Below are positions 27,669 through 38,396 of a DNA stretch of 64,000 bases, piece after piece (positions within the stretch are counted from its first letter, which is position 1; every line of letters starts with the position of its first letter). Both the position numbers and the translations under genes were made by a program. This stretch comes from Aurantiochytrium sp. KH105 (Eukaryota; Sar; Bigyra; Thraustochytrida; Thraustochytriidae). The stretch is taken from positions 62,001 through 126,000 of the forward strand of contig BGKB01000074.1 of NCBI GenBank assembly GCA_003116975.1, given 5' to 3'. Under the pieces are notes generated by a model that saw only the letters and a list, made by a program, of their open reading frames with translations, was not told the DNA's origin and made no database searches.

Positions 27669-30503
27669 CTAGAGGCTCTCTGGACTGAAGAGCTTACGCG
27701 CACCCTTGGGCTTGGAGAAGAAGCGGGATACACGAAATCCCTTTGAAGCCTCGAGCTGCTTGCGCTGCTTGGCCATGCGAATCTGCTCTTGCAGCTCCTC
27801 GTTCTGCGAGGCCAGATTTGAGATATCCTCAGTCCCGTCCTGCGCGGCGCGTCGAGCACGCTCGCGCTGGAGCTCGGCGCTGGTATCCATCACCATGCGC
27901 GTTACAACGTTATACTCATCGTTCGGATCGTATTCGACCGCGCGATCAAGATTGTATAACTTGCCCTCCTCAATGTAAGCCTTGTCACGCTGCCAACGGC
28001 GACGAAAGACAAAGAGCAACACCATGGAAAGGATCAAAAAGAAACCCGTCACGCCGCCACCAACTGCAGAATACAGCAGCACATTCGAGTCATCATTCGC
28101 TGAAGCGACAAAGTCCGCAGGTGACCGCGTTGGCGACGGTGTCAAAGCGTTCACGCGCACCGCAAAGTCCACATGACTGTAAAAAGAGCTCGACTCCATC
28201 GCCTCCATCGACGTCCAATTGTACGCGCAGTCCGGACCAAAGCAAGCGTACAATGCATACACATCCACATCGCTGCTGCTCAAGAGCGCCGTATACGATC
28301 CGTCCTCGTTGTCCACGATCGTCGCCTCCACGCGCTCGTCCGGGTACAGGATCCACTCGGTCTCGTTGTCGACCTCGTCCTCGAGAACGCGTCGCGTCTC
28401 GTTCAAGTCCAGCACCGAGTCCAACGTGCGCACTGGAACGTACCATGCTTTCATATAGTCTGCGTATCCGCCGTTCTGCACCACATTGCCACACAGATCA
28501 CGCGTCTGAATCGTAAACCCGGCTGCGTCTTCACCATCCCCCACGACGTCCAGCGTCTCTGCATCCGGCGTCAGCGTCCCAGCGTCGGTCTGACTCGGCT
28601 CCACTTCGATCGTCTCGAGCGTAAAGTTCAGAATCTCCAGCGTCGCAGGCACATCGCCCGTCGCCGACATCAAGCCAATGTACGCGTCGCGACCGCCGAG
28701 AACCTCCTCCAGGTCAAAGCCTGTTTCACGAAGATACAGGCTGTCGTCAAGATACACCTCGATCCAGTCCGGGCGCTGCAGGTACTCAATGCTCACGGTG
28801 TGCACCTCGTTGCTGTAGCGTAGACTGCGCTGGACGCCATCGTATACGCGCTTGGTGCCGGCCATGTCCGCGTTCGAGCCCTCCGGGCTGTCCGGATAGT
28901 GAAGGCGAATCTCTTGGTCCTCACACGCATCGCCGTCGCCACGATCGGCGCACATGTCAATGGCAACTGCCACAGTGTGCGTCATGAAACGATACCCGAG
29001 CCCCGAGCCTGTAGATGTGGGAATGTCGTCGAGGCCGTCAGGCCGACGGGTCGCCACAAAGGCGAGACCCTCGATGGGGGCCTCATCCACCACACGAAAG
29101 CTAAAGGTGGCGACAAAGCCTGCGCCGACGTTTTGCGCTTGTGGTGTAAAGAGCCACGTGGAGACACCAGGGCCTGTAGACGCGGCGCTTGTGAGCTGGA
29201 CAACGTTCGCGTCCACATCACGCACGACGCCTTGGCTGAGAGCAACTTGATCATCTGCGATGGCATCGAGCAGGCTAAAGGCCACAGAACTGGTACCAGG
29301 GCGCGCCACATTGCAGGACTCGGAGATGCTGGTGTAGATATTAAAGTTGGATGCATCCGTGTGTCGCTCCGCGTGAAAGAAAGAGAGCGGATATATTTCA
29401 CCAATGGTAAGGTTGAGATATTCCGGCCCAGCGTATTCAGCAAGGGTGATATTGTCTTTTGTTGACCCGTGCGTTCCACCGATATCGATGGCAAGCTTCT
29501 CGTTGATAAAGACCCAGAAGTCGTCATCACCAGTGAAGTTAAACGCCTCGTTGCCAGAGTACTCAAAGTAGGTGTGGAACTCCGTTGTAAACCAAAAGTG
29601 ATGTCTTCCTGTATCCCGGAATGAATTTGGCCACGCATGTGCACGCTTTGGATCCGGGTAATTCTCTTCATAGACTGCAGGTCCATCTGTATACAGGCCT
29701 TCGTCCCGCGCCGCATCAAACTTATCGAGGGGGAAGAAGCTGCTCGACTCATACCCGTAAAGGCTGTTTGCTTCGTTGAAGGTGAGGACGAGCTTTTGTC
29801 CCACTCGTTTGTTAAAAGTAGGATCGTCGTTATACCACGAGGAAAAGTATTGCTGACGCGAGGTCGTGCACCGTCCGTTAACATGACAGCCACAGCGAGA
29901 GTTATATGTGCTGTTGTAGTAGACGACCTTGGGTAGGCCAGACGTGGCGATCTCCAGCTCCGACTTGATGAGATTGGAGAGATCGTTGCAAGTGCCAAAA
30001 TCTTGTCCGCCTTTGGTGCAATTCGTCAAACCAGACATTTTACTATATTGCGCCGCTTCAAAGTCAGGGTGAGACTTGATGGTTCCATTCCACATACCCT
30101 GCGTCCAATAAGGGCAATAATGGTTCACCTGAATTGACGAAAAGTCCGGCTTGTTGCCCCAATTCGTAGGGCCATCGTTTGTGCTTAAGTCCATGGCCTT
30201 GCTTAGATCGTTTGCATACCAGTCGTTGGGGATGGCGGTGCCCGGATACAGCGTGGCCACGCTATCGCGCATGCCCATGTACCTTGACACCGAGCTCGCG
30301 TCGAGATACTCATACAGCTCAACGTACTCCGTCTCTGGGATGCAATGCGCAGGCATAAAGTCCCGCAGCGTCAACCTGTACGTGAGCGTGTTTCCCTGCA
30401 CGAGCGTCGCCATCAGCGCGACCGCCGCCGCCAGCAGGGCCGCGGGGCTCGTCGTCGTCGTCCGCGCCGCGGCCATGGCCCTGGTCGCCCTCATCCCCCT
30501 CAT
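27669..30503 (-). CDS. Large type I surface protein, copy 1 of tandem array (fibro-slime/PA14-like, lectin-like)
   Basis: A 944-residue product. A signal peptide (about residues 1-37) is followed by a fibro-slime/PA14-like ectodomain beginning YRLTLRDFMPAHC. This has cysteine-rich inserts and the hallmark FNFTGDDDFWVFINEKLAID (about 320-340). A legume-lectin-like beta sandwich follows (GLAFVATRRPDGLDD, VAIDMCADR, YLQRPDWIEVYLDDSLYLRE), then a filamin-type Ig fold (AGFTIQTRDLCGN, VDNEDGSYTALLSS). One transmembrane helix (about 806-835, VTGFFLILSMVLLFVF) precedes a cytoplasmic coiled-coil tail (LASQNEELQEQIRMAKQRKQ). Many NxS/T sites suggest N-glycosylation. It is probably a carbohydrate-binding adhesin or surface sensor. 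ATG at 30503 is the first methionine; the codon before it in the open frame is TTG. Confidence 0.85.
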   Translation of the reverse strand: MRGMRATRAMAAARTTTTSPAALLAAAVALMATLVQGNTLTYRLTLRDFMPAHCIPETEYVELYEYLDASSVSRYMGMRDSVATLYPGTAIPNDWYANDLSKAMDLSTNDGPTNWGNKPDFSSIQVNHYCPYWTQGMWNGTIKSHPDFEAAQYSKMSGLTNCTKGGQDFGTCNDLSNLIKSELEIATSGLPKVVYYNSTYNSRCGCHVNGRCTTSRQQYFSSWYNDDPTFNKRVGQKLVLTFNEANSLYGYESSSFFPLDKFDAARDEGLYTDGPAVYEENYPDPKRAHAWPNSFRDTGRHHFWFTTEFHTYFEYSGNEAFNFTGDDDFWVFINEKLAIDIGGTHGSTKDNITLAEYAGPEYLNLTIGEIYPLSFFHAERHTDASNFNIYTSISESCNVARPGTSSVAFSLLDAIADDQVALSQGVVRDVDANVVQLTSAASTGPGVSTWLFTPQAQNVGAGFVATFSFRVVDEAPIEGLAFVATRRPDGLDDIPTSTGSGLGYRFMTHTVAVAIDMCADRGDGDACEDQEIRLHYPDSPEGSNADMAGTKRVYDGVQRSLRYSNEVHTVSIEYLQRPDWIEVYLDDSLYLRETGFDLEEVLGGRDAYIGLMSATGDVPATLEILNFTLETIEVEPSQTDAGTLTPDAETLDVVGDGEDAAGFTIQTRDLCGNVVQNGGYADYMKAWYVPVRTLDSVLDLNETRRVLEDEVDNETEWILYPDERVEATIVDNEDGSYTALLSSSDVDVYALYACFGPDCAYNWTSMEAMESSSFYSHVDFAVRVNALTPSPTRSPADFVASANDDSNVLLYSAVGGGVTGFFLILSMVLLFVFRRRWQRDKAYIEEGKLYNLDRAVEYDPNDEYNVVTRMVMDTSAELQRERARRAAQDGTEDISNLASQNEELQEQIRMAKQRKQLEASKGFRVSRFFSKPKGARKLFSPESL

Positions 30504-31578
30504 CAACCCCGCCGCGCAGCGCAGCCGACGTGCGCGCCCGGCGAGCGACGAGCTCGCGAGGCTCCGCGGGCCCTTCCCCGCCGCCTCGTCTCCGCCCTCT
30601 CGCGCCGCGTGCGTGCGAGCGGCCGACCGAGCGGGCGTGCGAGCCCCGGGTCGGGATGGGATCTGCTGCGACGATCTCGCGAGATGGACTCGGCCCTCGG
30701 CCGGCCGGGCGGCGCCAGGCCAGCTGGCGGGCCGGCACGCGCTCGCTTTCTCCTACGTGGCCGCCCTCGGCCGCCCCCTCCCCTCCCCTCCCTCGCGCGT
30801 GGCCGCTGCTCCCGCTCGCAGTCGCGGTGCACGCGCTTCTGCTCGCTCGCTCGCTTGCCGGCTTTCGGGACCCGGCCTGGGCCGTCGTCGCTTACACAAA
30901 CTCACGGTAGCTTCTGCAGCTGCTCGCGCGAGACCCGTCGCGCCGCCGCCTTCGCCCACTCGCTCGAAGGAGCGGACGGGCGGCGGGTCGCGCGTGGCGC
31001 GCCCGCGCGCTCCGCCGCCGCGGCCTCTGCGCGCGACCCCGGGCCCGGACGCGACGCGCGCGCCGATGCACGCGTCGAGCGGCGGGCCGCGGCCTCTGGC
31101 GCACACCCCGGAGAAAGCGAAAGAGAGAGAGAGCGGGAGACGCACGCGCACACCGCGCACACCTCGTAATTAGGAGGTGGCCAGGCCTCCTTTTACCTGA
31201 GCTTGCTGGCGTACAGTCCCCGGTTTTACTGCGCGAACGCGCGCACGCCCGGATTCTGCAGCAGCCGGCCAGGTGCTCTGCGCTGCTGCTGGTCGTCCGC
31301 CTCCCAGCCTGCTTGCTTGCCGTGCATTAGAAGTTTGTGAAGAAGGCGGGGGGGGGAGGAGAGGAAGGCGCCAGCCAGCCAGCCTGCCAGCCAGCCAGCC
31401 CAGCTAGGCGAAAGCACGGCCTTGGCTCGCGTGGAGTTGGCGATGAGCGGCGAGATTGGCGCAAAGAACACGGACAAGAGGGGCGAGAGTGGAGAGACAA
31501 GAAACGGAGCGTGAAACAGGGGGAAACATGAGGTTGGGAGGGAAGCTTTCTACGAGCGCCTGCCTGGGCCTTTACTTA
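30504..31578. other. Intergenic region between surface-protein copies 1 and 2
   Basis: About 1.1 kb with very GC-rich DNA (30520-31110), AGAG runs (31118-31135) and CAGC/CAGCC runs (31369-31402). Open frames on both strands are Arg/Ala/Pro filler. No gene is supported. Confidence 0.55.
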
Positions 31579-34386
31579 TCACAGTGATTCGGGGGAATAC
31601 TCCTTCCGAGCGCCACGCCCCCCGCCGCCACCCTTGAAAAAACGGGAAATTCGCGATCCCTTTGAAGCCTCGAGCTGCTTGCGCTGCTTGGCCATGCGGA
31701 TCTGCTCTTGCAGCTCCTCGTTCTGCGAGGCCAAGCTCGTAATGTTGTCCGTACCGTCCTCCACGTCGCGTCGAGCGCGCTCGCGCTGGAGCTCTGCGCT
31801 AGTGTTCATCACCATGCGCGTTACAACGTTGTACTCGTTGTTCGGATCATACTCGACCGCGCGATCAAGATTGTATAACTTGCCCTCCTCAATGTAAGCC
31901 TTGTCACGCTGCCAACGGCGACGAAAGACAAAGAGCAACACCATGGAAAGGATCAAAAAGAAACCCGTCACGCCGCCACCCACTGCAGAATACAGCAGCA
32001 CATTCGAGTCATCATTCGCTGAAGCGACGAAGTCCGCAGGTGACCGCGTTGGCGACGGTGTCAAAGCATTCACGCGCACCGCAAAGTCCACATGACTGTA
32101 AAAAGAGCTCGACTCCATCGCCTCCATCGACGTCCAATTGTACGCGCAGTCCGGACCAAAGCAAGCGTATAAGGCATACACATCCACATCGCTGCTGCTC
32201 AAGAGCGCCGTGTACGACCCGTCCTCGTTGTCCACGATCGTCGCCTCCACGCGCTCGTCCGGGTACAGGATCCACTCGGTCTCGTTCTCGACCTCGTCCT
32301 CGAGAACGCGTCGCGTCTCGTTCAAGTCCAGCACCGTGTCCAACGTGCGCACTGGAACGTACCATGCTTTCATGTAGTCCGCGTACCCGCCGTTCTGCAC
32401 CACATTGCCACACAGATCACGCGTCTGAATCGTAAACCCGGCTGCGTCTTCACCATCCCCCACGACGTCCAGCGTCTCTGCATCCGGCGTCAGCGTCCCA
32501 GCGTCGGTCTGACTCGGCTCCACTTCGATCGTCTCGAGCGTAAAGTTCAGAATCTCCAACGTTGCAGGCACATCGCCCGTCGCCGACATCAAGCCAATGT
32601 ACGCGTCGCGACCGCCGAGAACCTCCTCCAGGTCAAAGCCTGTTTTACGAAGATACAAGCTGTCGTCAAGATACACCTCGATCCAGTCCGGGCGCTGCAG
32701 GTACTCAATGCTCACGGTGTGCACCTCGTTGCTGTAGCGTAGACTGCGCTGGACGCCATCGTATACTCGCTTGGTGCCGGCCATGTCCGCGTTCGAGCCG
32801 TCCGGGCTGTCCGGGTAGTGAAGGCGAATCTCTTGGTCCTCACACGCATCGCCGTTGCCACGATCGGCGCACATGTCGATGGCAACTGCCACAGTGTGCG
32901 TCATGAAACGATACCCGAGCCCCGAGCCTGTGGATGTGGGAATGTCGTCGAGACCGTCTGGCCGACGGGTCGCCACAAAGGCGAGACCCTCGATGGGGGC
33001 CTCATCCACCACACGAAAGCTAAAGGTGGCGACAAAGCCTGCGCCGACGTTTTGCGCTTGTGGTGTAAAGAGCCACGTGGAGACGCCAGGGCCTGTAGAC
33101 GCGGCGCTTGTGAGCTGGACAACGTTCGCGTCCACATCGCGCACAACACCTTGACTAAGAGCAACTTGATCATCTGCGATGGCATCGAGCAGGCTAAAGG
33201 CTACAGAGCGGGTACCAGGGCGCGCCACATTGCAGGACTCAGAGATGCTGGTGTAGACATTAAAGTTGGATGCGTCCAAGTGTCGCTCCGCGTGGAAGAT
33301 GGAGAGCGCATAGACCTTGCCCACAGTGAGGTTCAAATGGTCTTCGTCAGCGTACTCGCTAAGAGTGATATCGTCTTGTTGAGACCCGTGCAATCCGCCG
33401 AGATCAATGGCAAGCTTCTCGTTGATAAAGACCCAAAAGTCGTCATCACCATTGAAGGTGAACGCCTCGTCGCCAGAGTACTCAAAGTAGGTGTGGAACT
33501 CCGTTGTAAACCAAAAGTGCTGGCTTCCTACATCGCGCAAAGAATTTGGCCACACATGTGCACGCTTCGGATCCGGGTAATTCTCTTCAAAGACGGCAGG
33601 GCCATCAGTGTAGAGACCTTCGTCCCGCGTCGCGTCAAACTTGCTCAGGGGAAAGAAACTTCCTGACGTGAACTTGTAGAGTCCGTCAAGTTCGTCGAGG
33701 GTAAGGTCGAGCTTTTGTCCCACTCGTTTGTTAAAAGTAGGGTCGTCATTGTACCACGACGAAAAGTATTGCTGACGCGAGGTCGTGCACAACGACTGAT
33801 CTGCATTACAGCCACAACGAGAGTTATATGTGCTGTTGCAGTACACGATCTTGGGCACACCGGAACTTGCAATTTCCATTTCGGGCTTGATCACACTTGA
33901 TATGTCGGAACAGCCGACGAAGGCGCCGCCTTTATAACATCGTGGCGGTCCGTTGACTTGAGACAGAGCGGCTTGTTCAAAGTCTGGATGAGGCTTGATG
34001 GTGCCATTCGACATGCCTTGCGTCCAATAGGGGCAGTACCGATTCACCTGGACGAATTCATAGTCTGGCCCGCCCCAATTCGACGGCCCAAACTTTGAGG
34101 TCAAATTCATAGCCACAGAAAGGTCGTCCGCGAATAAAGTGTCTGGGATCGCCGTAGCTTGATAGTCCTCGTACACGCTGTCGCGCATGCCCATGTACGT
34201 GGCGTACTCGTAGAGCTCCTCGTATTCGGTACTTCCAATGCAATGCGAGGGCAAAAAGTCCCGGAGCGTCAGGCGGTACGTAAGCGTGTCGGGCGCCTGA
34301 AAACCTGCGCTCAGCGCTGTCAGCGCGGCCAACATCAGCGCCAGAAGCGCCGCGCGCCACGGTTGCTGCCCTCGAACCTTCATCAT
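31579..34386 (-). CDS. Large type I surface protein, copy 2 of tandem array
   Basis: A 935-residue paralogue of its neighbour with the same order of parts: signal peptide (ALLALMLAALTALSAG), fibro-slime/PA14-like domain (FTFNGDDDFWVFINEKLAID), lectin-like domain, filamin-like domain, TM (about 794-822) and coiled-coil tail. From the end of the fibro-slime domain (SESCNVARPGT) to the start of the tail, the DNA is nearly identical to copy 1, with only scattered single-base changes. The N-terminal 350 residues and the last 60 differ much more. The start is the ATG-ATG pair at 34386; the open frame reaches 34431 only from a TTG. A GC dinucleotide run (34393-34411) lies just upstream. Confidence 0.85.
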   Translation of the reverse strand: MMKVRGQQPWRAALLALMLAALTALSAGFQAPDTLTYRLTLRDFLPSHCIGSTEYEELYEYATYMGMRDSVYEDYQATAIPDTLFADDLSVAMNLTSKFGPSNWGGPDYEFVQVNRYCPYWTQGMSNGTIKPHPDFEQAALSQVNGPPRCYKGGAFVGCSDISSVIKPEMEIASSGVPKIVYCNSTYNSRCGCNADQSLCTTSRQQYFSSWYNDDPTFNKRVGQKLDLTLDELDGLYKFTSGSFFPLSKFDATRDEGLYTDGPAVFEENYPDPKRAHVWPNSLRDVGSQHFWFTTEFHTYFEYSGDEAFTFNGDDDFWVFINEKLAIDLGGLHGSQQDDITLSEYADEDHLNLTVGKVYALSIFHAERHLDASNFNVYTSISESCNVARPGTRSVAFSLLDAIADDQVALSQGVVRDVDANVVQLTSAASTGPGVSTWLFTPQAQNVGAGFVATFSFRVVDEAPIEGLAFVATRRPDGLDDIPTSTGSGLGYRFMTHTVAVAIDMCADRGNGDACEDQEIRLHYPDSPDGSNADMAGTKRVYDGVQRSLRYSNEVHTVSIEYLQRPDWIEVYLDDSLYLRKTGFDLEEVLGGRDAYIGLMSATGDVPATLEILNFTLETIEVEPSQTDAGTLTPDAETLDVVGDGEDAAGFTIQTRDLCGNVVQNGGYADYMKAWYVPVRTLDTVLDLNETRRVLEDEVENETEWILYPDERVEATIVDNEDGSYTALLSSSDVDVYALYACFGPDCAYNWTSMEAMESSSFYSHVDFAVRVNALTPSPTRSPADFVASANDDSNVLLYSAVGGGVTGFFLILSMVLLFVFRRRWQRDKAYIEEGKLYNLDRAVEYDPNNEYNVVTRMVMNTSAELQRERARRDVEDGTDNITSLASQNEELQEQIRMAKQRKQLEASKGSRISRFFKGGGGGRGARKEYSPESL

Positions 34387-34392
34387 CTCGGT

Positions 34393-34413
34393 GGCGCGCG
34401 CGCGCGCGCGTGT
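34393..34413. repeat. GC dinucleotide run upstream of copy 2
   Basis: An alternating GC/CG run, then GTGTG, lies about 10 bases before the ATG pair of copy 2. The corresponding site before copy 3 (37459-37468) is also alternating GC, so the feature may be shared ancestral leader sequence. Alternating GC can adopt Z-DNA; nothing more can be said. Confidence 0.8.
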
Positions 34414-34685
34414 GGATGCAAATTTGATCAATTAGGGAATTGGCAAAGGTATTAGGGAAATGGACGATGCGGAAAACATTTTCCCTTAGTCCATACGAGA
34501 GTGGAAAGAAAGTAAGACAATAAAACACATGAGCAAAATTGGATTGAGTCGATTGCTGGGGTATGTATGCAAGGCAAGCGCCGAAGGGTTGAAGAGTATG
34601 CTAGCGCCAAAGGGTTGAAGAGAAAGCCGAAAGAAGAAGGAAAGGGAACGAAGATGATCACGACAATGGCGACACCATCTCATTT

Positions 34686-37433
34686 TTACAGGTCGGTGGG
34701 ATTCTGAAATTGTTTGCGCACATGACTGGCCTTGGACCCAAGAAACCGAGAGAGGCGGGTTCCCTTTGCAGCTTGCAGTTGGCGGCGCTGCTTGGCCAAG
34801 CGAACCTCCTCTTCAAGCTCGCGGTTCTGCCCGGCTAGAGTTGCGATGTCGTCACCATCGGTGCCTTCCTCGGATCGCCGAGCACGCTCATGCAAAATGT
34901 CTGCGCTCGTTTGCATGACCAGGTTCGCCACCGTCGCATACTCATCGTTGGCATCGTAAGAAACCTCGCGCTCCAAATTGTAAAGTTTGCCCTCCTCTAT
35001 AAACGCCTTGTCACGCCGCCAACGTCGCCGGAAGACAAAAAGGATAACAAGGGACAAGAGAAAGAGAAAACCGGCCACACCGCCGCCAATGGCTGCATTT
35101 TGAATGAGGCCCGAGTCCGTCGAAGCTGGCGCCACGTAATCGATCGGAGATCGCGTCGGCGAGGCCGTCAGCGCATTTGCCCGGACAGCAGTGTCCACGT
35201 GGCTGTAAAATGAGCTCGATTCCAAAGGCTCCAGCGATGTCCAATTGTAGCCGCAATCCGGCCCAAAGCACGCATACAGAGCAAAGGTCTCGACGAGTTC
35301 CGTGCTGAACTCTGCAGTGTATGATCCATCGAGGTTATCAACAATTGTCGCCGCAACACGCTCGTCTGAAAATAAGTTCCAAAGCTCTGTCTCGTTGGCG
35401 ACTTCGAGGGCACGTCGTGAAAGCTCGCCACTTTGTCTCGTGGGGATGAACCAGGCCTTCATGTAATCGGCTTGACCGCCATTGTCCATTTCATTTCCGC
35501 AAAAGTCCCGCGTGTAAATCGTGAAGCCAGCTGTTTCTTCGCCATCCGCGGCAATCTCGACCGTGGAAGCCTCGGGGATGAGATCGCCCGCGTCAGTCTG
35601 ACTCGGCTCCACTGCAACAGTCTCAAGCGAAAACTCAAGAATCTCCAATGTCGACGGCGTGTCTCTTGTGGCTGACGTGAGCCCAATGTAGGCGTCTCGA
35701 CCTCCCAGAATCGTCTCGAGATCAAAATTTTTCTGACGGAGGTAGAGACTGTCGTCCAGGAACACCTGGAGCCAGTCTGGTCGCTGCAAGTACTCAATAC
35801 GCACCGTGTGATTTTCAGCGTCATAGTTTAGACCGCGTTGTATCCCATCATAAACGCGTTCTGTTGCATTCAGGTCGTCGTTCATAAGCTCTGGCATTAT
35901 TGGATAGTGCAATCGAATTTCCTGCTCCGAGCAGACGCTGCTCGATTGACGATCAGCGCACGTGTCAATCGCAACTGCAACCGTGTGTGTCAGAAACCGG
36001 AAACCAAGCCCTGACCCAGTCGACACCGGCATGTCCACGAGACCTTCAGGACGTCGCGTCGCCACAAAGGCAAGACCTTCTAACGCCCCCTCGTCGGGGA
36101 CACGAAAGGTGAAGCTAGCCACAAAGCCAGCTCCCACATTTTGCTGCGCGCTCGTAAACATCCATGTTGAAGCGCTGGATGAGGTAGCGGACGCGCTGGT
36201 GAGGTGCAAAACGTCCGCTTGTAGCCACTCGACCCCTGCGCTGTAGGAAAGCGTGGCGTCCGTGGCATTAGCCAATGAAAATGCAGTCGAGCGCGCATCG
36301 CGTCGGGCTACGTTGCAAGATTCTGAAATGGTTGTGTCGACTTGAAAATTTGATGCGGAAAAATGGCGTTCCGCATGAAAGACGGAAAGTTCGTAGATTT
36401 CCCCAACCGTGAGGTTGAGCTGCGTCGGATCGCTGTAATTGGCAAGAAAAATGCTCCTATTTTCCTGGCCATGCAGGCCCCCGAGATCAATGGCCGGCTT
36501 CCCGTTGATGAAAGCCCAAAAGTCATCATCGCCATAAAAGGTGAACGACTCATCGCCAGAGAACTCGAAATATGTGTGAAGCTCGGTCGTGAACCAATAA
36601 TGTTGGCTATGGAAGTCACGAATCGCATTGGGCCAAATGGGCGCGCGAGCTGGGTCTGGATACACCGACTCAATATCAATACTATTGTAATCCTGAAGTG
36701 GGAAGAACTCCGTCGAGGCATACGAATAGACGCCTTCTGTATTCTTGTCGAGTGTCAGTGGCACGCCAACGCGCTTGTTGTACTTGGCGTCATCGTTGTA
36801 CCAAGCATCAAAGAATTGAGAGCGGGAAGTCATGTATGTGTCTAAATTTTGATCCCACCCATGCCCGCATCGCGCCATTGCCGAGGAGTTACAGTACTGA
36901 AGCTTGGGTAATCCAGAACTCGCGAGTGTCAATGTCGGGCTAATGATGCTCGTGCGCTCCCCGTTACAAGTCTGCGCAACACCTCCATAAAAGCACTCCG
37001 AAGGACCATCCGCAATTGAGTTTTGAGCGCTCTCAAAGTCAGGGTGACCCGAGATTGTTCCATCGCGCATGCCTTCGGTCCAGTACGGACAATAATGTTT
37101 GACGAGGATTGTGTCGCCGCGCCCCACGTAAGGGGGTCCATTAGATGAATCGAAGTCAATGAGCCCTGTCACATTGGCGTAAAAGTTGTCAGGGAGCGTT
37201 TCGTAGTCCTCGTAGACGGAATCGTTGAGACCAACGTAGCTATCGTAGTTCCACCAGAGCTCATACTCGGACTTTCTGATGCAGTGGCTCGGCAAGAAAT
37301 CGCGGATTGTCAGCCGATATACCACGCTGTCTTGCGACTCCACCTCTTGGCCGAGCACATTGGTTATCGCAAGCACGGAGAGAAACCAAAACACAGCCAT
37401 CGTCTTCTTCTTCGTCCTTAACTGCAACATCAT
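34686..37433 (-). CDS. Large type I surface protein, copy 3 of tandem array
   Basis: A 915-residue, more divergent paralogue. It keeps the opening YRLTIRDFLPSHC, the hallmark FTFYGDDDFWAFINGKPAID, the lectin-like domain (GLAFVATRRPEGLVD, YLQRPDWLQVFLDDSLYLRQ), the filamin-like domain (AGFTIYTRDFCGNEMDNGG), a TM (about 776-803, GVAGFLFLLSLVILFVF) and a tail ending RKQFQNPTDL. Differences from copies 1 and 2 are spread along the whole gene, so this copy has escaped the homogenisation that links them. The start is ATG at 37433 (MMLQL on the minus strand), with the signal peptide starting at or just after MAVFWFLSVLAITNVLG (37400). The frame upstream begins only at TTG. Confidence 0.85.
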   Translation of the reverse strand: MMLQLRTKKKTMAVFWFLSVLAITNVLGQEVESQDSVVYRLTIRDFLPSHCIRKSEYELWWNYDSYVGLNDSVYEDYETLPDNFYANVTGLIDFDSSNGPPYVGRGDTILVKHYCPYWTEGMRDGTISGHPDFESAQNSIADGPSECFYGGVAQTCNGERTSIISPTLTLASSGLPKLQYCNSSAMARCGHGWDQNLDTYMTSRSQFFDAWYNDDAKYNKRVGVPLTLDKNTEGVYSYASTEFFPLQDYNSIDIESVYPDPARAPIWPNAIRDFHSQHYWFTTELHTYFEFSGDESFTFYGDDDFWAFINGKPAIDLGGLHGQENRSIFLANYSDPTQLNLTVGEIYELSVFHAERHFSASNFQVDTTISESCNVARRDARSTAFSLANATDATLSYSAGVEWLQADVLHLTSASATSSSASTWMFTSAQQNVGAGFVASFTFRVPDEGALEGLAFVATRRPEGLVDMPVSTGSGLGFRFLTHTVAVAIDTCADRQSSSVCSEQEIRLHYPIMPELMNDDLNATERVYDGIQRGLNYDAENHTVRIEYLQRPDWLQVFLDDSLYLRQKNFDLETILGGRDAYIGLTSATRDTPSTLEILEFSLETVAVEPSQTDAGDLIPEASTVEIAADGEETAGFTIYTRDFCGNEMDNGGQADYMKAWFIPTRQSGELSRRALEVANETELWNLFSDERVAATIVDNLDGSYTAEFSTELVETFALYACFGPDCGYNWTSLEPLESSSFYSHVDTAVRANALTASPTRSPIDYVAPASTDSGLIQNAAIGGGVAGFLFLLSLVILFVFRRRWRRDKAFIEEGKLYNLEREVSYDANDEYATVANLVMQTSADILHERARRSEEGTDGDDIATLAGQNRELEEEVRLAKQRRQLQAAKGTRLSRFLGSKASHVRKQFQNPTDL

Positions 37434-38365
37434 TGTCGTCGTCGTTTGTTTATCTTGCGCGCGCGCGCACAAGGAAGCGCCTTCGCCCTAGCCTTCGACC
37501 TTGCTCTTCAGAGGCCGCAGGCAAGCTGGCCCGCGAGGTGCTTTCTTCTCCACGCTCGGGGTTTGCTCTGTTTTGTCGACAACCATGCCGCATCATTGAC
37601 TTTATCATCTATGGCGAGAACCTGTATGCAAATCTAGAGTGGACATCCGCATAATAACGATAATAATATTCGCGATAACAAAGTATAATACTGTATTCAC
37701 GACTTGTGGTACTCGAAACGTTGGTGCAAGGTTTCAGTCTATTGTGATATGTATATTGATACAAGAAGACCATGCGCTTGGCACGCGCGTGGCAGGTGTG
37801 CACTGACGTCGTGCAGCGCGTGCCAATGGCTGTGGATCGCACAGGCTGCTGCCAACATACGGCCCCGGACGCAGGCAATCAAGTGTTCGCAGTCGCTCGA
37901 CGAGTGATGCGACGCTCGCTCTGACTCTGTCGCACGGCCCAGCAAACCGCTGTGCGCGGAGAAATGAAAAACAACCATGGAGGTCAACTTGACTGGCGAC
38001 TGCCTTTGTTTTGTTCTAGGCAAGAACGCCGCGGAGGCACGGGATTCCCCCCCCCCCCAAAGTGCGGGGATAATGAGCACGAAAGTACTCGCTCGGTACC
38101 CCCAAGGAGGGTAGAGTCGCGCAGCGCTCCCCGGTCCTTCACGTTCTTAGCTTATCGAGTTGCCACTCTCTATCGTAAAGACTAGCCAGAGTACCCCCTG
38201 AATATTTTACGGAGTGAACAGACGAAACAGCAGTAGTTGAGTGAGGACTCACAGAGTACACCCCAACCGGCGGGTGGCCGTGGCATGCGGGCGCGGAGCC
38301 AACACAGCGGCAGAACAGCAGCGCGAGCGAGACGTGCGCGACGAGCGTGAGGGAGCGCAGCAGCA

Positions 38366-38396
<31 letters not shown>

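Noticed and set aside
30151-31173. 340-codon plus frame opposite surface-protein copy 1 and its flank
   Set aside because: Partly antisense to a real gene and partly GC-rich filler.
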